A stretch of 64,000 bases of DNA from an uncultured Lachnospiraceae bacterium. GTDB lineage: Bacteria; Bacillota; Clostridia; Lachnospirales; Lachnospiraceae. The position numbers were made by a program, and so were the translations under genes. Position 1 is the stretch's first letter; the number at the start of each line of letters is the position of its first letter. Positions 8,720 through 18,099 of this stretch are shown piece after piece. The notes under the pieces are model-generated. The model was not told the DNA's origin and did not search any database. It saw only the letters and a program-made list of their open reading frames with translations. The stretch covers positions 1-64,000 of the forward strand of contig CAJULG010000006.1 of the NCBI GenBank assembly GCA_910587045.1. The letters run 5' to 3'.

Positions 8720-9187
8720 TTAATCCTGCTTGATACACAGATTCAATTCAATGATATCCTCATCGCTGATATAAATTGGAATACACATATTGGCAACTGC
8801 GCCGGAAATGGTAAAATTGCCTTCACACATGGTTGGCGGTGTAATATCAATCCCGATATTCTTAACAGAAAATGCAGTTGATGCATTTCCCATGATCATG
8901 TTTCCTAACTCACAGATCGCACTGGTGGAAATCTCGTCTAACTGCGTTACTTCCATAAACATCATCTTGGATGCGATCGACAATGCAACGGACTTCTTAA
9001 ATGCTAAAATAACCTGCCCCTGCATCTCGCCTGTGACACCGATCATAATAATGATAGAATCATTGGTAAAGCCACTGTTTCTGATAAATGGTTTGCCTAC
9101 ACGCGGAGTCAGACTACATGCTTCACTAACAACCTTCGTTGCTGCCATTAAAAATGTATTTACATGTTCTGCATTAATTCTTGCCAT
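8720..9187 (-). CDS. cheX: CheX/CheC-family chemotaxis protein
   Basis: 155 residues. It has the CheC/CheX/FliY phosphatase-type helix with E and N in SAICELGNMIMGNAST, the residues that attack phosphorylated CheY in this family. Only one such helix is clear, which fits CheX better than CheC. Its presence points to a motile host. It sits between an aminotransferase (gap 11 bases) and trmL (gap 12 bases), away from the main flagellar genes, so whether it acts on CheY or another phosphorylated regulator is open. Confidence 0.8.
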   Translation of the reverse strand: MARINAEHVNTFLMAATKVVSEACSLTPRVGKPFIRNSGFTNDSIIIMIGVTGEMQGQVILAFKKSVALSIASKMMFMEVTQLDEISTSAICELGNMIMGNASTAFSVKNIGIDITPPTMCEGNFTISGAVANMCIPIYISDEDIIELNLCIKQD

Positions 9188-9198
9188 CGGTTTCTCCC

Positions 9199-10359
9199 CT
9201 ATCCTAAGTTATCAATAAAGTGCTTTATTCTGCCGAATGCTTCTTTTAACTCGTCTATGGAATATGCATAGGATATCCGAAGATATCCTTCTCCACAGTC
9301 ACCAAAAGCAGTACCGGGAACTACGGCAACCTTTTCCCGCTCCAATAGCTTTGAAGCAAATTCCTCACTCGTCATTCCGTATTGCTTAATACAGGGAAAA
9401 ACATAAAAGGCTCCAAATGGCTCAAAGCATTCAATGTTCATTTCCCGGAATGTCTGCATCAGGAACTTCCTTCTCTGATCATATGCCCGCACCATGACTT
9501 CAATATCCTTATCTCCATTCCGCACTGCATCTATGGCAGCATACTGGCTGTTGGTCGGCGCACACATGATCGCAAACTGATGAATCTTTGTCATCTGCTC
9601 ACAGATAACTGCCGGTGCCAGCGCATAACCAAGCCGCCAGCCCGTCATTGCATATGCCTTCGAGAATCCATTAATAATAATGGTTCTGTCCCGCATATCC
9701 GGCAGAGATGCAATACTTACATGCTTGCTCTTATATGTCAGTTCTGCATATATTTCATCCGATATCACGAACAAATCATGCCTTTTTACGATCTCCGCAA
9801 TTTTTATTAAATCCTCTCGCTCCATAATCGCACCTGTAGGATTGTTCGGAAACGGAAGAATTACTATCTTTGTTCTGTCTGTAATGACTGCCTCCAGTTC
9901 TTCTGGTGTCAGCCGAAATTCATTCTCTGCCTTTAATGCGATCTGCACCGGAACTCCGTTGGCTAGTTCTACACAAGGCAGATATGATACATAACATGGT
10001 TCTGGAATGATGACCTCATCGCCCGGATCTAACATGGCACGAAGTGCCATATCAATTCCCTCACTACCGCCTACTGTTATGACACATTCCTTAACCGGAT
10101 CATATGTAGCCTGAAACTTGCGGGTATAATATTTGCATATTTCCTCACGCAACTCCAGCAGACCCGAATTCGATGTATAAAATGTCCTGCCCTGCTCTAA
10201 AGAATAAATGCCTTCGTCCCGCACATGCCAGGGAGTATCAAAATCCGGTTCTCCTACACCAAGCGAAATAGCGTCCGGCATCTCACTGACAACATCAAAA
10301 AACTTTCGGATCCCTGAGGGCTTAATTTTGACTACCTTTTCTGATAATGGATTTCTCAT
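9199..10359 (-). CDS. Class I/II PLP-dependent aminotransferase
   Basis: 386 residues, fold type I. The PLP-binding lysine is K234 in FSKAYAMTGWRLGYA. Other family residues are PFPNNPTGAI (PLP-ring contact) and an arginine in the C-terminal LRISYA. Its closest well-known types are aspartate/aromatic aminotransferases of the PatA/MalY-like group. It overlaps the Lrp-family gene by 4 bases (ATGA), so the regulator and enzyme are made together. The amino-acid substrate cannot be assigned. Confidence 0.88.
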   Translation of the reverse strand: MRNPLSEKVVKIKPSGIRKFFDVVSEMPDAISLGVGEPDFDTPWHVRDEGIYSLEQGRTFYTSNSGLLELREEICKYYTRKFQATYDPVKECVITVGGSEGIDMALRAMLDPGDEVIIPEPCYVSYLPCVELANGVPVQIALKAENEFRLTPEELEAVITDRTKIVILPFPNNPTGAIMEREDLIKIAEIVKRHDLFVISDEIYAELTYKSKHVSIASLPDMRDRTIIINGFSKAYAMTGWRLGYALAPAVICEQMTKIHQFAIMCAPTNSQYAAIDAVRNGDKDIEVMVRAYDQRRKFLMQTFREMNIECFEPFGAFYVFPCIKQYGMTSEEFASKLLEREKVAVVPGTAFGDCGEGYLRISYAYSIDELKEAFGRIKHFIDNLG

Positions 10360-10838
10360 GGCATTATTGCTAACCTTTCTGCTTTTGCTTTTTTTGTCAA
10401 AGTCACTCCATGTTCCTTATATTTCTTCAATACAAAATGCGTTGCTGTACCAACTACCGCTTCCATGGGAGCCAGCTTGCCAGAGACAAACAAAGACACC
10501 TCTTTCATCGTCTTACCCTTGATGATCACGGCAAAATCATAGGCTCCGGACATCAGATACACAGTATCTACCTCCGGATAATTTGAAATACGCTCTGCTA
10601 TCTTATCAAACCCCTCTCCACGCTGAGGAGTTACCTTCAATTCGATCAAAGCAGTGACAAACTCATTCTCTGTCTTATCCCAGTCAATAATGGACGTATA
10701 TCCACAAATGACCTGCTGCTGTTCCAATGCTGCAATCTCTGCCGCTACAGCTTCTTCCTCTTCCCCGAGCATCGCTGCAATATCCTTTGCAGTCAACTTA
10801 CAATCTTCTTCGATCAGATTCAGGATTTTTGTTCTCAT
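10356..10838 (-). CDS. Lrp/AsnC-family transcriptional regulator
   Basis: 160 residues. An N-terminal helix-turn-helix (LNLIEEDCKLTAKDIAAMLG onward) is followed by the RAM/AsnC ligand-binding ferredoxin fold (EFVTALIELKVTPQRGEGFD, YLMSGAYDFAVIIKGKTM). It overlaps both neighbours by 4 bases. Lrp proteins often control adjacent amino-acid genes, so the aminotransferase is its likely target (inference). Confidence 0.9.
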   Translation of the reverse strand: MRTKILNLIEEDCKLTAKDIAAMLGEEEEAVAAEIAALEQQQVICGYTSIIDWDKTENEFVTALIELKVTPQRGEGFDKIAERISNYPEVDTVYLMSGAYDFAVIIKGKTMKEVSLFVSGKLAPMEAVVGTATHFVLKKYKEHGVTLTKKAKAERLAIMP

Positions 10839-11836
10839 CTTGCCTGCCCTCGATTCATATAAATTTTATATATATCATCGCCCTTCGGCGGTTCCAAATA
10901 TCGAACTTCATCGCCATTCATGACTATTTTATCATTGAATACGGTTGTCTGTCCAATCATTCTTGCAGAAATTCCCATTTGTTTTAAATTCGTCACCATT
11001 CGCTCCGGTTCGGGCGTCACCACCAAAGCACTGCCACCGCTTAGCACCATATAAGGATTCAGATCAAAAAACTCACAGACCTCTATGGTTTCCTGACGAA
11101 TCGGAACTGCCTTTAGATCTACCTCTATGCCACAGCCGGTACTTTCACCAAGCTCCCATAAAGCAGCAAATACACCACCCGTTGATATGGCGTGTATATA
11201 AGCTGCAGGTTCTTTTATTAAGAGTCGATATGCCCGCCGAAGAGACATCTCCATCTCCAGCTGCTTTATGCCTTGCAGATAGTCCTCTGAATATCTGTTA
11301 TGTAATGCCTCCCACTTATCATTTACCAGCATCAGGGCGGCCTCGGTTCCCGCATGACCGATCATCAGGATTCCCTGATCCGGCTTTACGTTATCCTTTG
11401 AAAAAAGAGTTCTTTCCCCTTCTCCAAATGCAGTGACTGTAATCACAGGCATTCGTAATGCATCTATCAATTCTGTATGCCCGCCAATATATTCAACCTC
11501 ATACTGTTTACATAGCCCGGCCAGCTTTCGGGTTATATCCTTTATACGGCTTTCATTTCCTCTTGCCGGAAGCAGTACGTTCACCATAATTGCATGCGTT
11601 TTGATTCCGCTGGTCTCCAGCCTGTTCAATGCATTCCAGAATGCATACTGCTCCGGACTCTTTGTATTCAAGGTACATACTGCCATAGCAGATACGTATT
11701 GCCCGCCATTTAAAGCAGCCATTGCACTATAATCATGCCCGACTCCGGCCCCTTGAATAACATGCGGGCCAGGCGGCGGTAACAACTGCAATACTGAACG
11801 TTTACATTGTGCTTCTGTAATCTTTCCTGGATTCAT
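10835..11836 (-). CDS. AIR synthase-related (PurM/HypE-fold) protein
   Basis: 333 residues with the two-domain PurM-like ATP-binding fold: an N-terminal part with GAGVGHDYSAM and a C-terminal part with SGGSALVVTPEPERMVTNLK. Members include PurM, PurL, HypE, SelD and ThiL. None of their diagnostic features (the HypE C-terminal cysteine, the SelD catalytic Cys/Sec) is seen, so the substrate is unknown. Its coupling to an Lrp regulator and an aminotransferase suggests an ATP-dependent step in small-molecule metabolism (inference). Confidence 0.8.
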   Translation of the reverse strand: MNPGKITEAQCKRSVLQLLPPPGPHVIQGAGVGHDYSAMAALNGGQYVSAMAVCTLNTKSPEQYAFWNALNRLETSGIKTHAIMVNVLLPARGNESRIKDITRKLAGLCKQYEVEYIGGHTELIDALRMPVITVTAFGEGERTLFSKDNVKPDQGILMIGHAGTEAALMLVNDKWEALHNRYSEDYLQGIKQLEMEMSLRRAYRLLIKEPAAYIHAISTGGVFAALWELGESTGCGIEVDLKAVPIRQETIEVCEFFDLNPYMVLSGGSALVVTPEPERMVTNLKQMGISARMIGQTTVFNDKIVMNGDEVRYLEPPKGDDIYKIYMNRGQAR

Positions 11837-11851
11837 ACTTTCTCCTGCGGT

Positions 11852-13408
11852 CTAAGCCGGCGGAGCTCCGCCGGAGTCTGTCGACGGCACATCCGGTGCG
11901 GATGTTGACGGTTCCGTACTGGCAGTACCAGGATCCTCCGTAGATGGATCCGGTGCCTCGGTCGTTGTACCAGGATCCTCCGGTACATTCGGCACTTCTG
12001 AGGTTCCCTGGCCACCCGGATCTCCAACACTGACCGGTACATCCTGGGTGCCGACCGTTACCCGTTCCGGTGATGCATTATAAGCACTGGTGTTCACAAG
12101 AACGGTATCGACTAACTCACCATCTTCATATATCTTTTTCCAAAGCTTGGCGCGATACCCGGTATGGGCGGTCTGGGTAACCTTCCGGTAATCTGCCGGC
12201 TTTGTTTCATCTACCGTTTCGATCGGGTCTCCCGCAGGAATAACACTCAGGACTTCATTTACATATTCTATAGTACGGTTCTCATCCCGGTATTCCTTAC
12301 CATAAATGGATACATGCATGGTTCCGCCGGAAGCATATGCGTAGATGAAGATCGGAGCATCCGTATTATTCACAAAGCGAAAGTTCTTGGTACCCTCATT
12401 CAATGCGGCATCTGCGGATAACTGTACATACCCTACTGCCATGGAATGGGGATAGCGTTCTGTCACTTCCAGTTCCGCCTTTAAAACTGCATTATATAAG
12501 GTAGTAGATACCTGACAGATACCGCCCCCGATATCTGAAATCACCTCACCATTCAAATAGGCGCCTGCATAACTCCAGCCATTCGCAGTGGTAAACGGCA
12601 GAAGATGCTCCATCGTGTCAAATTCCTCACCCGGATAGATCACGGAACTGCTGATCTTATTCGCTGCATTCATAATATTATTATTCCGTGACACATCACC
12701 AGCAGAATAACGGGTCTCAAAGGTTCCGATGACATCCTTTACCACAGCCAGTTCCTCCGCTGTATGCTCCGGTTCCAGTTCGTTAACAGCTACATCCAGC
12801 TTTATCCTCTTATCACCGGACCATTCTTCGATTGCTTTCCATAGCTTATCAATGGTATCCTCTGCATTCAGTTCTTTTCCGTTCTTCCCGTCCAGAACAG
12901 TAAGCTCCCCGTCGGAATATTCCAGTCCGGCATTCTCTGCCGGCACAATATAATCGGCTAATTCTTCATTTAATAATTCAATCAGAGCATCTTCATCCAG
13001 AGATAACGCGACCGGTATGCTCTTTCCCTCCTCGGAAACGTCCTGGATTTCCTTATAGCGCTTCAGAATATTACCAGTCCTTCCATAACGGATCGCTTCA
13101 GCTATGGCAGCATCCAGCTCCGCCTCCAGTTCCAGATCAGACATATCAACCTCGCAGCGCTTATCCTCCAGATCTAATTGTACAGTTACTCCTTTTAAAT
13201 CATCCAGATAATTCTTATACTCCTTCTCTGCCTCCTCTTCTGTCATTCCGCCAACAGCAACAGTACCTAAGCTGATTCCATCATAAATCGTATCCTTCTT
13301 CTCATTCTCCGCCCATGCATGATCTGCAACAGCAAAGACCATGCCGACTGCCAATAAAACTGCACCAAACACACCTGACAGTCTTATCATTCTATTTCTA
13401 TCAATCAT
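11852..13408 (-). CDS. VanW-family cell-envelope protein
   Basis: 518 residues. An N-terminal membrane anchor or signal (about 9-32) is followed by a putative peptidoglycan-binding type domain (about 60-200, including GISLGTVAVGGMTEEEAEK), then VanW (about 225-370) with the typical GGGICQVSTTLYNAVL and RYPHSMAVGYV. A short G5-like stretch follows (KKIYEDGELVDTVLVNTSAY). The last 60 residues are rich in P, S, T, E and D. It is probably exported and wall-associated. It is the first gene of the operon and is unrelated in function to the metabolic genes behind it. VanW itself has no established biochemical role. Confidence 0.9.
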   Translation of the reverse strand: MIDRNRMIRLSGVFGAVLLAVGMVFAVADHAWAENEKKDTIYDGISLGTVAVGGMTEEEAEKEYKNYLDDLKGVTVQLDLEDKRCEVDMSDLELEAELDAAIAEAIRYGRTGNILKRYKEIQDVSEEGKSIPVALSLDEDALIELLNEELADYIVPAENAGLEYSDGELTVLDGKNGKELNAEDTIDKLWKAIEEWSGDKRIKLDVAVNELEPEHTAEELAVVKDVIGTFETRYSAGDVSRNNNIMNAANKISSSVIYPGEEFDTMEHLLPFTTANGWSYAGAYLNGEVISDIGGGICQVSTTLYNAVLKAELEVTERYPHSMAVGYVQLSADAALNEGTKNFRFVNNTDAPIFIYAYASGGTMHVSIYGKEYRDENRTIEYVNEVLSVIPAGDPIETVDETKPADYRKVTQTAHTGYRAKLWKKIYEDGELVDTVLVNTSAYNASPERVTVGTQDVPVSVGDPGGQGTSEVPNVPEDPGTTTEAPDPSTEDPGTASTEPSTSAPDVPSTDSGGAPPA

Positions 13409-13438
13409 GATTGATAACCTCCATCCTCGTTCCTTTTC

Positions 13439-13466
13439 ATTTTAGCACATCCTATAAGTATTTCAA
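13439..13466 (-). promoter_or_regulatory. Predicted promoter of the VanW-family operon
   Basis: On the minus strand, TTGAAA (13466-13461), a 16-base spacer and TAAAAT (13444-13439), with an upstream TGC that makes an extended -10. The VanW start (13408) has GGAGG 9 bases ahead. Confidence 0.55.
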
Positions 13467-13578
13467 TTCATTTTTACACAAAAAACTTTAGTTCTTTGCG
13501 ATTGTATGATATAATCAGAGCAGAATATGGATTGCTACTTTTTATATACAGCAGGAACATAAAACACAATCTGGATCC

Positions 13579-13686
13579 TTATAACATGCTTGGTACAACA
13601 ATACCCAGTATCATCGCAATAACGATCAGGATCACAATAATAGAAGAAATGATCTTCTTTGTCTTTTTATTATTAAAGTTAAACAT
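13579..13686 (-). CDS. Small single-pass membrane peptide (35 aa)
   Basis: A 35-codon frame starting MFNFNNKKTKK, followed by a hydrophobic helix of about 22 residues (IISSIIVILIVIAMILGIVV) and ending PSML. An AAAGAGGTG site lies 5 bases before the ATG. A basic N-terminus followed by one hydrophobic helix predicts an N-in membrane peptide. It overlaps no other likely gene and points away from the gene at 13717, leaving only 30 bases between the starts. Function is unknown. Similar short basic-plus-helix peptides are seen in related genomes (recollection, not checked). Confidence 0.65.
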   Translation of the reverse strand: MFNFNNKKTKKIISSIIVILIVIAMILGIVVPSML

Positions 13687-13716
13687 GTAAACACCTCTTT
13701 CTTGAAAGGACTGACT

Positions 13717-14322
13717 ATGCGAATTCCCTATTTTATAATAATCGTAATTTTATGTCTTGTATTAATGCATATCATCCGGCGTACAAAGCGCCAGGGGGAA
13801 CAGGAATCCGCCCGGTTCTGGGAACGGGAATCTGCCGCTGATAATGTACGCAGACAGGATATATCAAATCTGGATTATATCCATATCCCCATGGAACGCC
13901 TTCCCTTTGGAATTGATTCCTCACCGGAAGCTCTGGCAGCAGAAGAACAGATACGAAAACTGTCCGCTACCCAGATCCTGAATCTGAATCAATATACAAA
14001 TACGGATTTAAAATTAAAATATGGACCGGCAAATCTTGCCTTCCTGTCAGAATGCGATGAACGTTTTACACTCCTTGTCCGCACATTATATCAGTGGGCA
14101 TGTCGTCTGCTGGATCATGGATATCCGGAAGCCGCTATTCAGACCGCCGAATACTGTGTTAATATCGGTGCTGATATCTCCGGCTGCTATTATATGCTCA
14201 CCGATTATTATCAGTCCCGGCATGATATAGAAGCTCTGAACCGTCTAAAGCATACTGCAGAAGCATTAGAGGGAATACAGGCAGATATCATTATGAAATA
14301 TATTAACAAATCCCTTGCATGA
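13717..14322 (+). CDS. Membrane-anchored protein of unknown function
   Basis: 201 residues from the ATG at 13717, chosen because GAAAGGA lies 6 bases upstream; a TTG five codons earlier lacks a site. Residues 4-20 form a membrane anchor, followed by a basic stretch (RRTKRQ), a linker and an alpha-helical C-terminal half (about 90-200) with the look of TPR-like helices (AAIQTAEYCVNIGADISGCY). I do not recognise the family. It is a single-gene unit with its own terminator. Confidence 0.7.
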   Translation: MRIPYFIIIVILCLVLMHIIRRTKRQGEQESARFWERESAADNVRRQDISNLDYIHIPMERLPFGIDSSPEALAAEEQIRKLSATQILNLNQYTNTDLKLKYGPANLAFLSECDERFTLLVRTLYQWACRLLDHGYPEAAIQTAEYCVNIGADISGCYYMLTDYYQSRHDIEALNRLKHTAEALEGIQADIIMKYINKSLA

Positions 14323-14335
14323 TAGCAAGGGATTT
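14308..14335 (+). terminator. Intrinsic terminator after the 13717 gene
   Basis: Perfect 11-bp stem AAATCCCTTGC (14308-14318) and GCAAGGGATTT (14325-14335) with a 6-base loop, then ATTTGACATTTT. It overlaps the end of the coding region. It also lies just downstream of nth on the other strand and may work both ways. Confidence 0.75.
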
Positions 14336-14360
14336 ATTTGACATTTTATCGATAAACTTC

Positions 14361-15023
14361 TTAATATTTTTTATCTTTTTTTCGTCCCGTCCTCTGTTGG
14401 TAATCCTTACACACCCCGTTCAACGGGCATTCCTCACATTTCGGATTCCGGGCAGTACATATTGTCCTTCCATGGGTTATAATCTGAATATTATACAGAA
14501 TCCACTGCTCCTTTGGCAGAACCTTCATTAATTCCTGCTCTACCACTTCCGGATCATCACTTTTTGTCAGGCCCAGCTTTTTCGAAATGCGTTTGACATG
14601 AGTGTCCACTACCACACTGGGTTCATGGTAAATATTCCCCCGGATCACATTGGCGGTTTTTCTCCCCACACCGTCTAACTGTGTGAGGGCGTCAATATCC
14701 CTTGGCACCTCTCCTCCATGCAGATCCAGCAGCTTTTTTGCACATGCCTTAATATTTTTTGCCTTATTTTTATAAAAGCCGGTGGAATAGATATCCTGCT
14801 CCAGTTCCTTTAAATCACAGTCTGCAAACGCTTCTAGACTGGGATATTTTACAAATAAATCCTTTGTTACAATATTTACCCTGGCATCCGTACACTGCGC
14901 ACTCAGCATAGTGGCGATCAGTAATTGCCATGCATTCTCATGATTCAGATAGCATTTGTATTCCGTGGTATAGGTCGCATTCAGAATCTCTACGATCCGT
15001 GCTACCCGTTCCTTTTGTGTCAT
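14361..15023 (-). CDS. nth: Endonuclease III
   Basis: 220 residues when started at the ATG at 15023, which has TTAGGAGG 6 bases ahead; longer frames run into the upstream gene. It is a DNA glycosylase/AP lyase for oxidised pyrimidines. Catalytic residues are visible: K122 in the helix-hairpin-helix LDGVGRKTANV and D140 in VVDTHVKR, close to K120/D138 of the E. coli enzyme. The C-terminal [4Fe-4S] loop is C-x6-C-x2-C-x5-C (CTARNPKCEECPLNGVC). It follows the DUF815 gene with about 10 bases between stop and start. Confidence 0.95.
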   Translation of the reverse strand: MTQKERVARIVEILNATYTTEYKCYLNHENAWQLLIATMLSAQCTDARVNIVTKDLFVKYPSLEAFADCDLKELEQDIYSTGFYKNKAKNIKACAKKLLDLHGGEVPRDIDALTQLDGVGRKTANVIRGNIYHEPSVVVDTHVKRISKKLGLTKSDDPEVVEQELMKVLPKEQWILYNIQIITHGRTICTARNPKCEECPLNGVCKDYQQRTGRKKDKKY

Positions 15024-15033
15024 AGTCTGCCTC

Positions 15034-16356
15034 CTAAGCATCCATATCCGCTTTTCCTGCCAGATAATTAATAAACTGTTGTGCGGTCCGTCCGGAAATT
15101 CCACCATGGCTCAATTCCCATTTATTTGCCTCTGCACAGAGTTCATCCTCCGGCATATGAATGGACGGGTAACGCTTTGCCAGTTCCTTTACAATCTCAA
15201 AAAACTCTTTCTGGCTCGGACGCGAAAAACTGATCGTCACTCCAAAACGGTTTACCAGTGAAAGCTTCTCCTGCATGGTATCGGAACGGTGCAGTTCGCC
15301 GCCATTCCCGTGTTCCATATCATCCCGGTCATTCCATGTCTCCTTGATCAGATGACGCCGGTTGGAAGTAGCATAGATCAATACATTATCCGGTTTCGTT
15401 TCTACTCCGCCCTCGATCACAGCTTTTAAGAATTTATATTCAATCTCAAATTCCTCGAAAGAAAGATCATCCATATAAATGATAAATCTATAATTCCGGT
15501 TCTTAACCTGTGCGATGATATTAGATAAATCCTGAAACTGATATTTATAAATTTCGATCATCCGAAGCCCCTGTTCATAGTATTCATTAATGATCGCTTT
15601 AATACTGGTCGATTTACCGGTACCACTGTCACCGAATAAAAGGACATTGTTGGCTTTACGCCCCTGCACAAACGCCTCGGTATTCTCAATCAGCTTCTTT
15701 TTCTGAATCTCATAACCGATCAGATCATCCAGCATGACCGCATCTGTATTATTGATCGGACAGAATTCAACTCCTTTCTCCAGATGACGGATCCGAAACG
15801 CTTTGTTCAATCCAAACATCCCAACACCATAGGTCTTATAAAACTCTGTCACAATATCAAAGATATCATTTTCATCCCGCGCACCTTCTATCTTCCGACT
15901 GATATCCTGTACCCGCTGACTGACATTTTTATTATACATCCGTTCCTTTTTCACGATTGCCTTATAGTCGGAAATCGTTGAAAAGCAGTCAATCTTCAAC
16001 GCTGTTTCAATCGGTTCAAAATCAAAATCAAATAATTTCTTAAAAATCTTAAAATCACCTTTTGCAAACCGATTCACCGTACCATCATTTGCTCCTACCT
16101 TTTCACAGGTGATGCTAAACGAATTCTCATTGGTGATCAACAGGAAGGCCAGATAGTTATGCCAGAGATTTGAATCAAATCCATAGCTTGTAGAAAGATC
16201 CAGCAGACGCTTCATCTCTACATAGATCCGCGTTGTCAGATCCGCCGGATTTACCTCTCCGGCATCAAAATCTTCAAATATCTTTGCCAACCGGAGCAAA
16301 ATACTGTCCTCACCTAAATCCCGATATAAAATCAGTCTCGATACTTCCTGGTACAT
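15034..16356 (-). CDS. DUF815 AAA+-type ATPase
   Basis: 440 residues from the ATG at 16356, preceded by GGAAAGGA at 8 bases; an ATG seven codons earlier has no spacing for its site. The N-terminal half (about 1-200) is helical. The C-terminal DUF815 ATPase has Walker A GDSGTGKST near 245, Walker B FIIYMDDLSFEEFE, and a sensor-like LIYATSNRRHLIKE. The shared stop/RBS with nth indicates cotranscription. No established role. Confidence 0.88.
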   Translation of the reverse strand: MYQEVSRLILYRDLGEDSILLRLAKIFEDFDAGEVNPADLTTRIYVEMKRLLDLSTSYGFDSNLWHNYLAFLLITNENSFSITCEKVGANDGTVNRFAKGDFKIFKKLFDFDFEPIETALKIDCFSTISDYKAIVKKERMYNKNVSQRVQDISRKIEGARDENDIFDIVTEFYKTYGVGMFGLNKAFRIRHLEKGVEFCPINNTDAVMLDDLIGYEIQKKKLIENTEAFVQGRKANNVLLFGDSGTGKSTSIKAIINEYYEQGLRMIEIYKYQFQDLSNIIAQVKNRNYRFIIYMDDLSFEEFEIEYKFLKAVIEGGVETKPDNVLIYATSNRRHLIKETWNDRDDMEHGNGGELHRSDTMQEKLSLVNRFGVTISFSRPSQKEFFEIVKELAKRYPSIHMPEDELCAEANKWELSHGGISGRTAQQFINYLAGKADMDA

Positions 16357-16406
16357 TTTTCCATTCCTTTCCAGCATTCCTATGATCTATCAGGTTCGGT
16401 CTGATA

Positions 16407-17939
16407 TTACCATTCCTGGTCTTCCTCATCTGACAAGAATTCCTGTTCACTATTTACACTTACTGCAAGCTGCGCCACCATATCAGACATCTCTTCTACA
16501 GCGGCAGCAAACTCCTGTATCCGCTCCAGTATCATATTGCTTACGCCCATACCCTCATGGGAGGAGCCTGAAATTTCTTCTGCACTGGCAGACAACTGAT
16601 TAATACTGTCCACTATATGTGCATTGGCCTCAATCACCGTATCAACGTTGTCTGAAATACTTCCCGTATAATCCTTTAATTCATCAATACTTTTACAGGT
16701 TTCCATAAAAGCTTCGTTTACCTTTTCTACCATCTCTGTCTGGGTGTTGACACTGTCAACCGTTCCCTGAAGCTTATTCATGGATTCTCTGGTTACTGCA
16801 GTCAGATCATTAATGATCGTTGTGATCTGCCCGGTAGATGCCTTCGTCTGCTCTGCCAGATTGCGGATCTCATCTGCAACAACCGCAAAGCCTTTTCCGG
16901 CTTCTCCGGCCCGTGCTGCCTCAATGGAAGCATTTAACGCCAGCAGGTTCGTCTGGCTGGAAATATCTAAAATAGCCTGTGTTATACTGCTGACCTCTTC
17001 TACATTATCTGCCAGCTTCCGGATTGCCTCTGTGGTCTCTCCAGTCTGCGCATTTACCATCTCGGTCTGTTCCTGCAAGCCTTCTACAGCTTCAATACCT
17101 TCACTTACCACATCGTACAGCTGATCCGTGGTGTCTATGATGTCACTGGCATTCTGGGCGGTCACATCAATGCATTCCTTGATGTCATTGGTCATCCCTA
17201 CCTGCTCCTGAATCGCTTCAGCCGTAGCCTCTGTGCTTTCTGCTATATTCGTAATCGCCAGATTATTGCCTTCTACCTGCTGTACGATTTCACCCAGCTG
17301 TTGGGTGATCTGTTCGAAACGCTGACTGATAGATTCCGCAGTCTCTTCCACGTTTGCCGCCAGCTCCATCTGCTGCTCTGCATGCTCTGTTACCATCTGC
17401 CGGCTCTCTGTAATGTATCGGAGCAAAAGCTTTGTGACAAAAAAGGCACCAATGCATATGGCGATCAGACCAACACATTCCATGACATAGACACCGGCAT
17501 TCTCTCCGGTAATCCTTCCATTTACAGCTTCCACGATCAGCTTAATGATATGTATCAGCAGGGAATAAGCAATCGAAGCGGCGACAGCCACCGGATCCAG
17601 ATACAGCATCATTACTACCAATACCGGAAACAGAAGGAGGATCGGATCCGTTGAGCCTAAGAAAACCGCCAGGGAATAAGCGATCATCCAGACCACAGAA
17701 TAAATGATCATTGCCTTTTTGCTCTCCTTCGCGATCATATAGCCGATAATATCAGCAATAACAGCGCCGATCATGACCAGAACCAAAACCAGATCCTTCC
17801 ATAAAAATCCCGTCGTAACCATATGTGCAATGGACATTATTGCAAGGATCACCTGTATGGACAGTAACATATTTAACGCATAACGATTTATTCTGCAATA
17901 TTGTTCTGGTGTCATCTGTACATCCGTTCTATTATTCAT
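16407..17939 (-). CDS. Methyl-accepting chemotaxis protein with multi-TM sensor
   Basis: 510 residues. The first 180 form about six membrane helices with almost no extracytoplasmic loop and no HAMP domain. The signalling part has the conserved hairpin tip ISSQTNLLALNASIEAARAG, then GKGFAVVADEIRNLAEQ, and long flanking coiled coil. The receptor therefore senses something in or near the membrane, or a cytoplasmic cue. AGGAGG lies 8 bases before the ATG. With cheX it supports a motile host. Confidence 0.93.
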   Translation of the reverse strand: MNNRTDVQMTPEQYCRINRYALNMLLSIQVILAIMSIAHMVTTGFLWKDLVLVLVMIGAVIADIIGYMIAKESKKAMIIYSVVWMIAYSLAVFLGSTDPILLLFPVLVVMMLYLDPVAVAASIAYSLLIHIIKLIVEAVNGRITGENAGVYVMECVGLIAICIGAFFVTKLLLRYITESRQMVTEHAEQQMELAANVEETAESISQRFEQITQQLGEIVQQVEGNNLAITNIAESTEATAEAIQEQVGMTNDIKECIDVTAQNASDIIDTTDQLYDVVSEGIEAVEGLQEQTEMVNAQTGETTEAIRKLADNVEEVSSITQAILDISSQTNLLALNASIEAARAGEAGKGFAVVADEIRNLAEQTKASTGQITTIINDLTAVTRESMNKLQGTVDSVNTQTEMVEKVNEAFMETCKSIDELKDYTGSISDNVDTVIEANAHIVDSINQLSASAEEISGSSHEGMGVSNMILERIQEFAAAVEEMSDMVAQLAVSVNSEQEFLSDEEDQEW

Positions 17940-18063
17940 ATGAATGCCCTCCTGTCTGAATTCTCTGTTGAACCTTACACTGGTTAAGGTATGGTACCTG
18001 CATTATATATTTATCATACCACAAAGTTCCCGTTTCCTCAATGGATTATCATATACTTTCCAT

Positions 18064-18089
18064 ATCAAAAGGGAGGCCGCCGGCCTCCC
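18064..18089 (-). terminator. Intrinsic terminator of the MATE gene
   Basis: GC-rich hairpin GGGAGGC-CGCCG-GCCTCCC at 18071-18089, followed on the minus strand by TTTTGATAT. It lies 11 bases after the MATE stop. Confidence 0.8.
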
Positions 18090-18099
18090 TCCATGTCTT

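Noticed and set aside
13496..13690. A plus-strand 64-codon frame before the 13717 gene
   Set aside because: No ribosome binding site, and it is opposite to the 35-residue peptide gene that has one.
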